The notes beneath the pieces were generated by a model. The model worked only from the letters and a program-made list of their open reading frames with translations. It had not been told where the DNA came from and made no database searches. Below are positions 10,686 through 22,532 of a stretch of 64,000 nt of DNA, one piece after another. How positions within the stretch are numbered: the stretch's first letter is position 1; each line of letters starts with the position of its first letter. Source of the stretch: Gonium pectorale (lineage: Eukaryota; Chlorophyta; Chlorophyceae; Chlamydomonadales; Volvocaceae); assembly GCA_001584585.1 (NCBI GenBank), contig LSYV01000005.1, forward strand, positions 3,869,869-3,933,868, given 5' to 3'. The position numbers and the translations under genes were made by a program.

Positions 10686-13600
10686 ATGGGCGTTGATAGT
10701 AAGCGGGGGCGGCCGCTGTTGACGGGTGTGCTAGGCCTACTGCTGCTCTCGTGTGCCGCCCTGCGCGCGACCGGTCACGGCCAATACAGCACGCTTGGCG
10801 ATCTACTGCACTGGTACACCCACACGGCGCAGCTTCATCCGACGTTGCTGAGGTAGGCACAGCGGCAGTTGGCTTTGCTCTGTTCGCTACAGCACCAAAG
10901 CGGGTCGTCTGATTTCGCAGCTACGCGGAGCTGAAGGAGCAAGGTTATGAGCACGCGGGGCTGCCGGTGGCAACCTTCACGAACACAAGCGCCGATGGTG
11001 GGTGGCACGGCGGGAACCCCGAGACCCGCGGACCCTGCCTCCTTACGCATACTCGGTGCATAGTTTTGCACCCCGCTCCTTCGCCCTTCCGGACGACTTG
11101 GCGGTATTCCCCTCCCACCGGCCGCCGTATTCCGGCATAGAACCAGCGAACGGACCGCTCTTCTGGTATGTAAGCAATCCTCCAAGCAGGACACGCGTTG
11201 GGCAGCTCACCTTACAAAGCCCCCGGACCCCAGTCCCGCGCTCCCGCCCGCTGGCATTCCCCTCGACCCAACCCAACGCCCACACCCTTGACGAGCCCAT
11301 CGTCGCATCCGGGCGAGCACGCTCCCCCTGCCCAGCTTCCTCTTCTGCTTGCCCGTGAGGCCCCTGCACCTCCACCCGACGTCCCCCGACTCGCTTGTCC
11401 TCTCGGCGGCCCCTCGCCTCTCGCCCATTGCCGGTTGCCCTCTCCGTTCCCAGCCGGCCCCAAGGCTACCGCCATACTGGTGTTTGGCGAGCACGCCCGC
11501 GAGATCATCACCAGCGAGGTTGGCCTCTGGCTGTCACGCGTGCTGGTCGGCGACACGGCGGAGCTGTTCAGCTGGGCCGAGTGGGCCGCCGCCTTCCAGC
11601 CCCTCGGCATCGTGCCCGAAGCCGTTCAGGCGACCGTGGAGGGCTGGGTGCGGCGCATCCTCAACAACCTGATCGTCAAGGTGCAGGGGGCGGGGGCGGG
11701 CTCGGGCGACCTGCCCTCCGCATGCGGGCGGGCGGGGTAGGGGTGAGGGTGAGGGTGAGGGCAGTGAAGAAGGGAAATGGGTCGGAGCGCGTGACGCCGA
11801 ATCGCAAGTACCGGTACACGGGAGCGAAGCTTGTGATGTTCTTGGCGTACTTGTGGGCGACCTGCGAGGGGGCGAGGGCGCGCGGAGGTTACTGGGGCTA
11901 GGGTTAGGGGCGTCAGGGCTATCCAGACGCGCATCGTCTGAGCAAAGTAGTCGCCATGGTGCGGGAGGATGGCAGCCGCGGGGCCATTGGCGCCGCTCCC
12001 TGGAGGCCCTGGCAAGCCATCGGGGCGGCCTGCGTGGGCATGTGACGCCGAACAGATGCCAAGATGCGCTAACCTATGCTCATAGAAGGCTCACCGGGAA
12101 CAGCCAGTGCGTCCTCGCTGGCTGCATAACCCGCGGCCCGTGTGCCATGCCTGCGTGCGGTCCCACTCATTGCGGCGCCATTGCGGCGCCGTGCGGTGCG
12201 TCCCACTCATTGCGACGCCTTGCACCGGCCCCCTCACCCACGCATGTGTGGGCCCCCATCCCACACCCCCCACTACCCCACTGGGACGGGGCCCGGGTAG
12301 GTTACAGTGGGCTTCGGGGAGTTCGGGCCTTCCCTCTTTACCGTTACTAAACACCAGCTAAACAAGGAATGGCAAGGCGTGCGCCTGCGGCTCAAATGCC
12401 TGCGACCTCTTACCGTCCGCCCCGCCCCTCCCTCGTCACCCGTTTTTTGCAGCTGATCCCGGTTGAAAACGTGGATGGGAGGCAGGAGTGGGAGCGGGGC
12501 GCGCTCTGCCTGCGCAAGTCCGCTAAGGGAGTGGACCTGAACCGCAACTACCCGTTTGGGTTCGTCCGCGAGGTGGGTGGCGGCCTCGGGGCTCGTGGCG
12601 GCGCGCAGGAGAGGGGGCGTCTAGGGAGGTCTATGTGTGCGGCACGGTGCTGCGTGGTTGGTTGATGCAGCGGGGCGTGGTGTGGCCTCTTCGTCCAAGT
12701 CTGCTTGCTTTAGTAATAAGGCGTATTGACTGGCGGGCATGAAGGCCCCTGCTGGCAGTGCGGCGCAGCACGGCGCCGCGTTTGGTGGCGTGCCATGCCA
12801 ACCAGCGTCGCCGCAGCTAGGGCCGTTGCGTGTCGGGGTACCACACGGCTGTACGGATATGGGGAGCCGTACTCAGTTTGTGCACTTTCCTCGCCAGCAG
12901 GTCTCGTGTGCCGTGTGTTGCTCGTGCTCCCTGCTGCACAGCCGGCGCCCCTGGCAGTGGGCCTGTCGCCATCCAGGCGCACCGCGCCTGTTTAGCGCTA
13001 CCGCTCCCCCACCGAAATCCCTACCTGCCTCCCTTACGAAGATGGCCAACCCCCGCCCGACCTTCAGGGCTCGCGCAGCGAGATGTACGGCGGGCCGCAC
13101 CCCTTCAGCGAGCCGCAGAGCCGCCTCATTGCGCGTCTGGCGCTGGATAGCGTCAGCGCGGGGCACGGTGTGCCCAAGACCTACGTCAACGTGCACAGCG
13201 GCGAGTGGGCGGTCTACTCCCCCTGGGACAGCAAGGCCGCCGTCGGGCCGGGCATGCCGGTGAGGCCGGAGACGCTGGGGCTGGGCGGCGGGAGCGCGAA
13301 GAGGGGTCAGCGAGTCGCTATCGCATGGCGGACAGATTATATTAAGTGTGAAGGGAGGTCAGGATAGGAAGGAAGGGTTGTACTGGGGGCCGCGGAGCTT
13401 GGCGGCGGGGCCGTAGACGAGCTCCATGCCCCTGGCCGTCCTGGCGCAGGTCAGCCGAGCGTACTTTGGTTCCCAAGCTGAAAGGCGTTTACCGTTAACC
13501 ATCCATGCAGTGGTTTTGGCCCCTGAGGTTGACGCATCCCTCTCCCCGAATCTACTCTGCCCGCCCTCCAAAGGCCGATCTTTCGGACCTGCTGCTCAAG

Positions 13601-15609
13601 TCGGGCGACGTCTGTCGCTGCATGGCAGGCCCCGCCGGGGCCGTGTCAAACTACCTGGCGTACGGCACCGGCATGGACTTCATGTACACGCAGTTGGGCG
13701 TGCCGTACGCGCTGACGTACGAGGTGTTCGGCGGCTCGGGCATTCTGGCACCTGGTAGGCCGTCAGGCGACGGAGCGTGCATCCATCCTGCCGCCGGAGG
13801 ACTCCAAGAGGGTTCGCAGGGCTTGACACCCATCCAAGCCCTCGCTGCCGCCGCCGCCGCCCTTGTTGCGCTGTGCACATGTCCATGTACCATGTTCCGG
13901 CTCGAGGCACATTCCAAAGGCCACAGGGTGCGCGGCTTCCTCGCCGACTCCTTGCCTGTTGCTTGTCTCTCGCAGGGTCCAAAAACCAGCCGCTGGACAG
14001 CTACCCGTACGCCACAGACGACGGGATAGCCAAGGCAGTACCGCGGGCGGAGGACCTGCTGCCGCCGCCAGATCCCGGATTCCGCATCCGCCAGCAGCTC
14101 AAAGCGCACCCGCGTGTCAGCGCCCAGCATGCGGCGCGGGCCCGCCGCTCCGCCAGCCAGCGCGTCGACGGTTGGGCTGCTGCGGCGACGGGGCCGGGGG
14201 TGGCGGCGGGTGGTGACGGTGTGCCGGGCTGGGGGCGGCGCGTGGCGTCGCAGCGGCGGGCGACCCAGCGGCGCGCCGCAGTCGCCGCCGCTGCTGGCGG
14301 CAGCGAGGGTGCCGTGTTCCGCGGGCACGGCGGCGGCCGGCTGCTGCAGGCGCTCAAGGACCTTGTGGGGGGTGAGCCGTCGATGACGCAGGCGGGGGCC
14401 GAGGCGCAGGTTGGCGAGCCTGGCGCGGAGGGGCTGCAGCTCGGGGGCCGCAGCATGCGACGCCTCACGGCAGCCGACACCGACGCCAGTGAAGCCGGGG
14501 GGCGCCTTACGGCTGCGGTAATGGCGACTGCGGCGGCTGACAATGTTGCGGTTGCGGACCGCCGTCTGCTCCAGGACGCCGGCGAAGTCGACACGATCAT
14601 GCGGATGGTGCGCAACCAGCCCCAGGTGCGTGCCGCGACGGTCTGTGAGAGCCCGGCCTGCAGGGGGGCCTCGCAGCGCGCGCATCTGGCTGCCCTGTCC
14701 ACCGTTCCTTCATAGGTGCAACAGGACCTGGCCGTGGCCGTTTCCGGCGCGGGAGGGAATCGGAGCCCCCCCATGGCCGCACGGCATCAGAAGCGCCCGG
14801 ACTGAGCGTTCCCGGCTTGGGCTGTCGACTTACATGTCGGCGTGGCTAACGGCTAGGTTGATTGTCTGCTTGCTACCTGTTTTCCATCTGATGCTTTTGC
14901 GCACGCTGTCGCGGCCCACCCGGGCGCTGCCCCCCCCCCCCCCACCACACACACCGTCCCAGCCTCACCCATCCAACCCCGCTCTAGCGACCCGCCAACC
15001 TGCTCTACCCCCTTTTGCTTGTCATCTTCTCCGCGCCCGCAGATGCATCAGACCTGCTTCGACATGTTCAACCCCAACCCGGGCCCCGCCTATCGAGACG
15101 TCATCGCCCGCTGGGTGGTCATAACGCTCATGACGCTGGACCATGTGGCCGACCCGGCAAACCCGCAGCCCTCGCCACACCCGCTTCCAGGGACTGTCCT
15201 AGCGGGCGCCGGCGTCGCGGGCGCGGGCACTGGCGTCGGCGCATTCGGCGCCGTGATGACCGGGAGGCGCCGGCTGCTAGCGGCTGAGGCGGCTGGGCAG
15301 GGGCTGCAGGGCGGGGAGTGGGAGCAGCGGGGGGAGGAGGAGGCGGGGGCGGGCAGGGGTTCGGCGGCAGGTGAGCGGGAGGAGGGCGCGCCGCTCGGCC
15401 AGTACGGCAGCGAGGCGTTCGAGGCGCGTGTACGGCAACGCGTGTACGACGTGGATCCCGAGATGCGGCGTCACAGCCTGGTGGTGCTGGTGGCGCTGCT
15501 GTGCCTGGGCGTGGTGTTTGTGCCCTGGTGGATCTATGTCGTGGAGCCGAGCCGCGCCAAGCCAGCGCCGCTGCTGCCGGGCGGCAGGCGACTGCGGTCC
15601 AGGGTGTGA
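10686..15609 (+). CDS. M14 zinc metallocarboxypeptidase, membrane-anchored
   Basis: The gene should remove C-terminal residues from peptides in the secretory pathway. Exons are 10686-10852, 10921-10997, 11454-11680, 12453-12572, 13068 (or 12995)-13259, 13574-13754, 13976-14625 and 15043-15609, giving about 726 residues. An N-terminal signal peptide (LLTGVLGLLLLSCAA) is followed by the M14 fold: zinc ligands H and E in GEHAREIIT, substrate-site GVDLNRNYPF, third zinc ligand in YVNVHSGEW, and catalytic Glu in ALTYEVFGG. Exon 7 adds an Ala/Gly/Arg-rich insert of about 150 residues. Exon 8 resumes with CFDMFNP, a motif I associate with a plant M14 branch, and ends with a hydrophobic helix (VVLVALLCLGVVFVPWW) and a short basic tail. 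This implies a type I membrane protein. The exon 6 acceptor is AAG rather than CAG. Confidence 0.88.
11737..11910. repeat. GGGTGA microrepeat and nearby telomere-like GGGTTAGGGG, intronic
   Basis: Several tandem GGGTGA units start near 11737. A CTAGGGTTAGGGG stretch follows at about 11898-11910. Both are inside intron 3 of the carboxypeptidase gene. This is simple G-rich sequence, with too few units to call an interstitial telomere. Confidence 0.45.
14931..14943. repeat. Poly-C run in carboxypeptidase intron 7
   Basis: About 13 consecutive C residues precede the acceptor of exon 8. A run like this is prone to length error in sequencing, but it lies in an intron and does not affect the protein. 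Confidence 0.8.
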
Positions 15610-18068
15610 GCCTGGGCTGAGCGGGGCCGTGCATGGAGGGAGGGGCTTATCAGATGTTACAGATGTTACAGATGTTACAGGTACCCGTCAAAGCCGGTGT
15701 GGCCATGGGTAGATGGTGAGTAGTATCGCGCGGCAAGGCTGCAATGAACGTTTAGTTACATTCAGGGCCTGACGTCCACGGGGGGCCAGGCGCGGCAGAC
15801 GTGTGCGATGATGGGTGTGAAGGCTGGGTGGAGCGATGGACAAGAGGTCGAGGTCGCCCCTCTTGGCCTGGCATCATCACTCGATCGGGGGCGATCCTGG
15901 TCCGGCCAGCATAGACGGTGGGAGAATGTCCTTTCTTTGTCGGCCCGTTGCAGCCTGTGAGCTGCGAGAAGCTGTGCCGGGCGGGTCGAGGGGCCGCCAG
16001 CATGACCTGCTAAGGATTATGGTAGCGTTTTGGTAGCTGGCGAAGTGGTGGGGAACAGGGACCTGTGCCAGGTGAGGTGCGCATCGGCGTGGTTGACAGC
16101 CAGAACGCTGGCCAATGAGCACAGCCGGGATGCGCAACTGAAGTGTTTCCACGCGTATCGGTTTGCTGCCAGAACCACGTGCACACGCCGGCGCGACCGC
16201 GGTGCACTGCGCACGAGGCAACTGGGAGGAGTTTCGGCATGGCCACATTCATCCACATTTTCTGACGAAGGGTGTCGGAGTCTTGCTCGGCACGCTGCTG
16301 CGGCATGAGCCGGGGCCTTGCCTGCGTGTTGGTTCACGTGTGCTGTGTTCACCGCCGAGAGAGGCAGGAGAATCTTGATGTTCATGATGCGGTAACGCTA
16401 CCGGCGCCAGATATGTACACTGGTGCTGTGGGTCAAACGGCGCTGTAAATGCGGAACGTTACCATGCGCCGTCCGCTGTGCAGATTGCTAACTGCAGTGA
16501 GAGATCTCCCATTGCCAGACCGAGGGACGCCTTGTGTTGACGGGAGGCATCGCAGGCACATGGCATTGCTACGATGCCCGGTGGGCCAACATGCGTCGGA
16601 CCACGCAAGCCGGGAACGCCCACGCCTTACAAATGTGTACGGCTTGACATTGATGCCTGGACGCTCACTAGGTCATGAAGCCCTAGTAACGGACTCTTCG
16701 TCTTTCTCCTCGGCCTTGTTCCAACTCTCATGGATCATCATAGACTTGACGGCACCACGCCACGCCTCACATGGGCGTGCGTGCGCAAGCAAACGACACG
16801 CGATAGCATCCCGCACCTTGCACGAAGTCACTTCACTTGTGGCCGAAGCGCTTCTGCGTATTCATAATTCGTACGTACCGGTAACGCCAGCAACGGGTGC
16901 AGAGGTCGCTGCAAATGACAGCGCCTTGACGGCAAAATCACCCGTGCGCGGCAAACAGCTTCTGCATGTGTCATCCTGACACCCTAATAAGCAAAGCGGC
17001 AGCACGCGAAAAGACTGGTAGAGAATGAACTGACGAGTCCCGGAGCCAACCCAAGCGCTAATGCCCTGCGTTCCACATCACGGCCTGCCATCTGCCCGCG
17101 GACCCCCGACCCACGCAGCAGACAAGGCGCCAGAAAACGGCTTACCTGCCCCATAACACCAGCCTCGCTAAGGCTACACTTCGAACTCCGGTCTGCAATG
17201 TCATTTGCACTCGGTCAACCACCGATATCTCGTGTCCAGTCGCCTATGCCGGGCGGCAGGCGGAGACGACCGGACGCTTTCACCGCCTGGCAGACCCCTC
17301 CCCTTGCGCGTTCTACATGCCCAACACTAATCTATTTACGTAGATGCGGGGTGCAACGAGGGCCATCCCCAGTGACCCATACGCGAGCAGCGGTCCTCTA
17401 GCCGCCCACAAAAGCATCGAAGCCTCGCCTGCACCCTATACCTCTCCAATCACACACGTCTCTCACATGCCTCTCTCTCGGTCTGCAATATCATCAATGG
17501 CCAGGACCAGGGCGAGCGCCCCACTGAACCGAAGCCTCACTGGATCGAAGTCCTGACGCCGTGCCTCACTGTCAAACAGCGCGCCTCCCGGCCATGTAAA
17601 ACACACGGAGCACGGGGACGGAAACACACGAAATGATAAGAACCCATACCTTTTTAACCATGACAAAGTAGCAGGAGCGACACTGGCCCGCATTCACATG
17701 CTTCGCGGGCCTCCTTGTACAAGGTGATTGCACAGGCGCCCCAAAACCATACTGTACACAAACAGTCAAAATTTCTGCGTAGCAGGCCCGACGTCAATGC
17801 CAAGGCGGCACAGAAGTAAATCCCCGAAGTGGAGGTTGGGCAGCAGGGGAGCCCCACCGGCGTCCCTGGCAACACACGCATACACACAAAAGAAGTTCGT
17901 AAAGGGCAGTGCAAGTGATGTTTCCCGATTTTCCTGATACCGGTACAACAGAGGGTGAAGCTGCTTGCCGCCGCATGCTCACACCAAGGCGTGAGAGCAA
18001 GAGAGCGCGTACGGCTTCAGCGCCAGCGCTCCAGGGCCCCAGGCCCCCCGGGCGGAGGACCGAGCAGG
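15610..18068. other. Convergent intergenic region
   Basis: Between the 3' ends of the carboxypeptidase gene (+) and the Mpv17-like gene (-). A 176-codon plus-strand open frame at 16449-16979 has no recognisable motif, no spliced partner and a composition unlike neighbouring proteins, so it is not called. Otherwise I see only a short 9-bp repeat near the left end. Confidence 0.5.
15652..15680. repeat. 9-bp tandem repeat (AGATGTTAC x3)
   Basis: Three perfect AGATGTTAC units followed by AG lie about 45 bases after the carboxypeptidase stop codon, so they are probably in its 3' UTR. Confidence 0.8.
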
Positions 18069-18702
18069 TCAGGACGCAAGCACGTGCTGCGCGTGTCGTT
18101 GCAGCACGCGCTTCTGCTCCTCTATCCGCACGGACGACGACTCTAAGAGCGCCACGGCTGACCGGCGATACGCGGGGTTGATTGTCAGGTATGCGACTTG
18201 CCAGATGAAGCAGCCCACAGCCTGCCGAGGCGAAGCGGGGGATGTGCGGGGTTTGAGGCCACGGAGGGACGACGGCTGTCCGCAGAAGGACAGAGACACG
18301 CGCGGAGCTTGGATGGAATTATGACAGCCATCTCACCTGGTCTAAGAGGAACTTCACGGTCAGGGCCAGCGGGCTGCTCGGCGACGACGGCATGATGGCA
18401 AGATCCATCCAGCGGTTGAACGACAGGAGAATCGGACCCGCGCAGAGCGCACCGATACAGAGCATGGAACCGGTCCTGCTGTAAGACCACTGCTCTCTAA
18501 GGCTGCGGCTGCGGTCCCGGTTCATGAATTGGGTGAGGCAGTCGCCAAACGCGAAGCCCACGGCTGTTGGTATGCATTTTGCCAACAGGGGCCGCCGTTG
18601 GAGCTCCCGCGACAGGCGGATGGCCAGCACCGCTGGCTTCCGCGGAAGCGAGAGGTTCTTCCCCCAACCAGCGCCGCTGCCTCCACCGCCTGAGTTGAAC
18701 AT
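18069..18702 (-). CDS. Mpv17/PMP22-like small membrane protein
   Basis: Exons 18702-18337 and 18221-18069 join in phase to 172 residues. The order LSRELQRRPLLAKCIPTAVG, then GDCLTQ, then GPILLSFNRWMDLAI, then LTVKFLLDQ matches the N-terminal two thirds of Mpv17/PMP22 proteins, which are four-helix membrane proteins of mitochondria, peroxisomes or plastids. The second exon gives CFIWQVAYLTINPAYRR and then ends after a polar helix. I do not see the usual separate C-terminal block with its WP..Q..NF..VP pattern, so the protein is either a divergent member or is missing a final exon. The ATG at 18702 is the first in-frame methionine. Confidence 0.55.
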
Positions 18703-19862
18703 AGAAGAATAGATGTCCAAGTCTTTGATTTGATGGATGGATAAGTCAGGCGAGAGGATGGGGATTGCGGGCGAGCACTAGCCTATCCTCAATATGCTGC
18801 CAGGCGCATAACTGGGCAAAGATGCTATCGATTCCCGAGCTACAGGAAGGTGATGGGTGCGATTATTGGCGTATGAGGGTCTTAAGGAAACGACGGTAGC
18901 CAGCGAGGGGGCTAGCGTAGTACGCCGAGTCAGGAACCGACCCGCTATTGACTCTGTTGGCTGTGTTTCTGACCTACCCAAAGAGGCATATACGCACCAC
19001 AACGAACTAGGTAGCGCTGCCTGAGCCTGTCATTGCCACGTCCGTCGGCCCGGCTGAGCCCGGATGTGGAAGCAGGTGAGCCCTGTAAAGACATGAAGAG
19101 TTCTGAAGCCATAAGAGCAAGCGCATACATGCGGTGCTTGCCCGCATGGGGGGCCGACCCAGGGGCCGGCGCCGGGCTGCCGGAGTGCAGAAGCAACCCG
19201 GGTTGCCCGCACCCTCAGGACCCATGTTACAAACTGGTTAAAGTCTCTGTTCTGCACTCTCTTCTGCATGGTGAGCAGCCCAGCAATGCTCCCTGCGACA
19301 GAACCTCAGGCCTGCGCTACGGTACGCCCTGTTGTACCCTTCCAGTGTATGACGACGACGGAGACCCACATTTACACGTCGCTTTCAGAGATACAGAGGC
19401 AGAGCATTGTAACTCGGGAGCCACTCCGCACACACGCATAGATCAATAACTAACGGCACTTCTCCCGCTCCTCGCCTGTGGGTATCCAAGCATCATACGC
19501 CCTTTCCGGTCCTTCCGGACGATCAGTAGTTCTGCATCAAACTGAAGACATCCCCCGAAAGCCAGCTTGCTGTCCAGGGCTACCAGCGGAAAGCTCTGCC
19601 AGTCTCGCTGCTGCAGCCCTGCGTCGTTGCAAGATACTGCGAAATAAAACCCAGATAAAAGCCAAGCCCCACGTGCATCCCCGTATGTCATCCCGGGTTA
19701 CATCCACGACGCCTCAGTCCACAGATTCCAAATGATGTACAGGACATACGGACACCGCCCCGTGGCTGAGGAGCATTTCCGTGCCTAGCAATGCTCCCGG
19801 CGAGGCGCAAGGTCTCAGCGATCAGGACTACCTTCCAACACCTTGCGGAGAAGGGAATGGCG
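18703..19862. other. Intergenic, no gene seen
   Basis: About 1.2 kb between the Mpv17-like start and the HAD-phosphatase stop on the same strand. It should contain the Mpv17-like promoter and the HAD 3' UTR. No convincing coding exon or repeat was recognised. Confidence 0.55.
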
Positions 19863-22532
19863 CTATCGCTTGTCCGCCATATTCAAGTAAGACAGGAAGG
19901 ACCGGTCCGGAGGCTGCCTGCTGAAGTCGCTGTACGAGCGGTCCTGCATACAAGCCCAGCGCGCCCAACCCGCCACGTAAGGCAGACACGGAGCCACCAG
20001 GGTAATGGGCCGACCTTCATCATTCCGTAGGTCGTTGCACATCATGCAAGGGCACACAGCGGTTCACGCGCTGCTGTTGCCTGTGCGTAAAAGTGCCTAC
20101 TAGCGTCATATGCGATGGGTTCCGGATGTACGCGGAAGGACATCATTGCGCCGTGACACCCTTAACAGCAGCCTAAAAAACAGCGCAAGCAGTAGCCAAC
20201 ACCAGCGCCTTACCTGGGGCTTGGCACAGTTGCAGCAGCTGCTGAGGGCCTGCTGCGCTCGTTGGAAGTCGGGCACGGTGATCCCTGCCGTTGCGGCGCA
20301 GCGTGATCGGGTGTCAGTGTGCGGATCTGGAAAATGCCCCGAGCCTATGGCCTGCGTTACCCGGCATGTCTGGCAGCGCAGCCCAGCGCACCTGTATCCA
20401 GGGGCGTCTTGATAAATATTGCTCCAGTCTCTCTTGCGTAGTCCCGGTTCCAGGGCTGCAGGCATCGTGTACACGAGCACAGGGGCGTGCGGGCATGGCA
20501 CCAGCGGCGGGCGTGAATACCCTACGGTACCCTTCAAAGCACCCATGTGCATCAGCTGCACCCAAGGAAAATTGTTTTGGATCGCAGATTGGGACTGACT
20601 CTGTGCTGCTGGTACCTCCGGGGCCCTACAGTAGTACAGCTGCACCCTCTGTCCGGAACGCGAAATGGTGACTCGTGGGTCGCTTCGCGCAGCAGATGTG
20701 AACGCGTCGAGCTCATCACCTGGTCATCAAATAGGACCACACACTGTGGCTGCGTGTCGAAGTGGCGTATGATGTTCAGGAGGCTGATGCTCTTGTTGTC
20801 GTAATGCATCTGCGCGGCGGGGTTACGGCGTCGGCAAGGCGGCCCACGGCACCGCGCTCGTTGCAACCCAAACGGGTAGGCGCAGGGGCACGGATGATCC
20901 CCACAGGCACAGCACAAGGTTGAGAAAGCATCAGACCATCAGTGTACCTGTCTGCCGAGCACAGCCACCCTCCACCGGTCAGTGCCTGACCTGGAAAGCA
21001 GAGGAGGAGAAGAACTCTGGCGAGAAAATGCTTGGGTCCAGCCGCTGACCCAGCACCTGAGCAGTGGTCCAGGGTCGCAAGGCGGTCACTATTTCGGGCA
21101 ACAAGCATGCGCAAGGCACACGCACGGCATAGCTGAAGGCGTCTTGCTGGCACCCACCCCCAAAACCTACACGTCCCTATGACCGCCACGGGCAGGAACG
21201 GGGACGTCACCACAGCGCCGGGTGCACGACCTACCAGCTTCATCTTGTCGATCCGGTCATTTGCGCTGCAGAGTGCGACCTCCCATCCCATGTCCTGCGT
21301 TGGCGCGTGCGCAGAAGCGTGGAAGGCTTACGGGAAGAATCGCTTTCAAGGCCTCCCCTGCAGAAATGAGAAAGTCCGCAATTTATGGCGTGAGGACCGG
21401 CCTCACAGGCGCATCGGCAGCCGCTGGGTCAGCTCTTGGCATGATTGGTACAGGAGCGCTCGCACGTCCCCTGTTAGCCGCATGCCGCACGCTGAGCTCG
21501 GCAACGGGCCCGCACAAGAGGCGTCCCGTCGTGCTGCGCCGCATGCTGACCCCGCCGCAGTCGCAGCACGGCCCAGGCGGCAATAGATTGCCAGTGCGAA
21601 TGCAGCGTTCCCGATACACAACCAGCCACCTTGCAGGCGCGGACGATCTTCCTCGCCTCCGGGCCGGGCACATCCAAGTCCTCAGCTCCAGGCTGCGGCG
21701 CCCGCAGCACCCCGTCTGCGCGCGGCACGGGCAAGGTGTGGGCGGCCACGCATCCGCTCATGAGCATTCGGTGCAGCCGTGCATGGGCTGTGCGGGGTTT
21801 ATCCAATTGCACCGGCCGAGTATGGGTGCCCGGCGTCGAGTTCACTGAAGGAAGTGTCCAAGCAGCGAACAGGCGCTCACCGAAATCGAAGGCGCACACG
21901 CACGTATCGTACGGCTTGGACGATTGGCACTGAGGGGGCCAGAAGTCTTCTGGGCCCTGTTGCTGCTGCCGTTGCTGCTGGTGGTGTTGCTGCTGCGGCG
22001 GCGGCTGAGGCTGCTGTTGCTGTGGCTGCGGCTGTTGTTGCTGTTGCTGCTGTTGCTGCTTCTGTAACTGTTGCGGCTGCTGTTGCTGCTGTTGTTGCTG
22101 TTGTTGCCGTTGCGGCTGCTGCTGCTGCTGCGGCGGCGGCGGCTGTTGTTGCTGTTGCTGCGGCGGCTGTGGCGGCTGCGGTTGTTGCGGCGGCCGCGGC
22201 TGCAACTGTTCCGGCTGCAGTGGCTGAGGAGGCGGCTGTTGCTGCTGTTGCTGCCGCTGCTCCTGCCCATGCTGTTGTTGTGTTTGCTGCTGCTCTGGCT
22301 GCAGCGGCTGCTTTCCGCCTGCAGGCGTCTTGTCAGCGGTGTTTGCCTTAGAAGACGTCAGCTGTGCCGGCTGCGGCGCCGCGCGCTGCGGAGCCTGTTG
22401 GTCGTCACCTCGGAACCGGAAGAACCATTGGGCCCTGGCGAGCGTCCCGTGGGTCACGACGAGCAGGCACACTCCCAGGAGCGCGGTGCTCCATCTTGCC
22501 GAACGCCGGCGCCAATAATCCTTGCAATCCAT
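19863..22532 (-). CDS. HAD-superfamily hydrolase with signal sequence and long poly-Gln linker
   Basis: Eight exons (22532-21881, 21715-21630, 21294-21235, 21056-20991, 20809-20720, 20600-20531, 20284-20214, 19943-19863) join without frame error to 391 residues. Residues 1-35 form a basic head plus a hydrophobic stretch ending at ALARAQ-like residues, so a signal peptide or type II anchor is likely. Residues about 75-195 are almost entirely Gln and Pro. The catalytic domain follows. HAD motif I, FDFDGVL, is split across intron 1 with the second Asp made at the splice. Motif II is CSAND at about 255. HYDNK supplies a motif III lysine. Motif IV is LFDD near 315. The most likely role is phosphatase activity in the secretory pathway or outside the cell. 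The substrate is unknown. Confidence 0.82.
21958..22300. repeat. CTG/TTG (CAG/CAA on coding strand) trinucleotide tract
   Basis: A run of several hundred bases of mixed CTG, TTG and CGG triplets on the plus strand encodes the Gln/Pro linker of the HAD protein on the minus strand. CAG and CAA codons are mixed, which usually limits expansion. Confidence 0.85.

Noticed and set aside
11895..11910. Interstitial telomere repeat
   Set aside because: Only about one and a half TTAGGG-like units; within chance for G-rich intronic sequence.
16449..16979. 176-codon plus-strand frame between carboxypeptidase and Mpv17-like genes
   Set aside because: No homology signal, no splice partner, composition not like local proteins. 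Chance open frame is the simplest reading.
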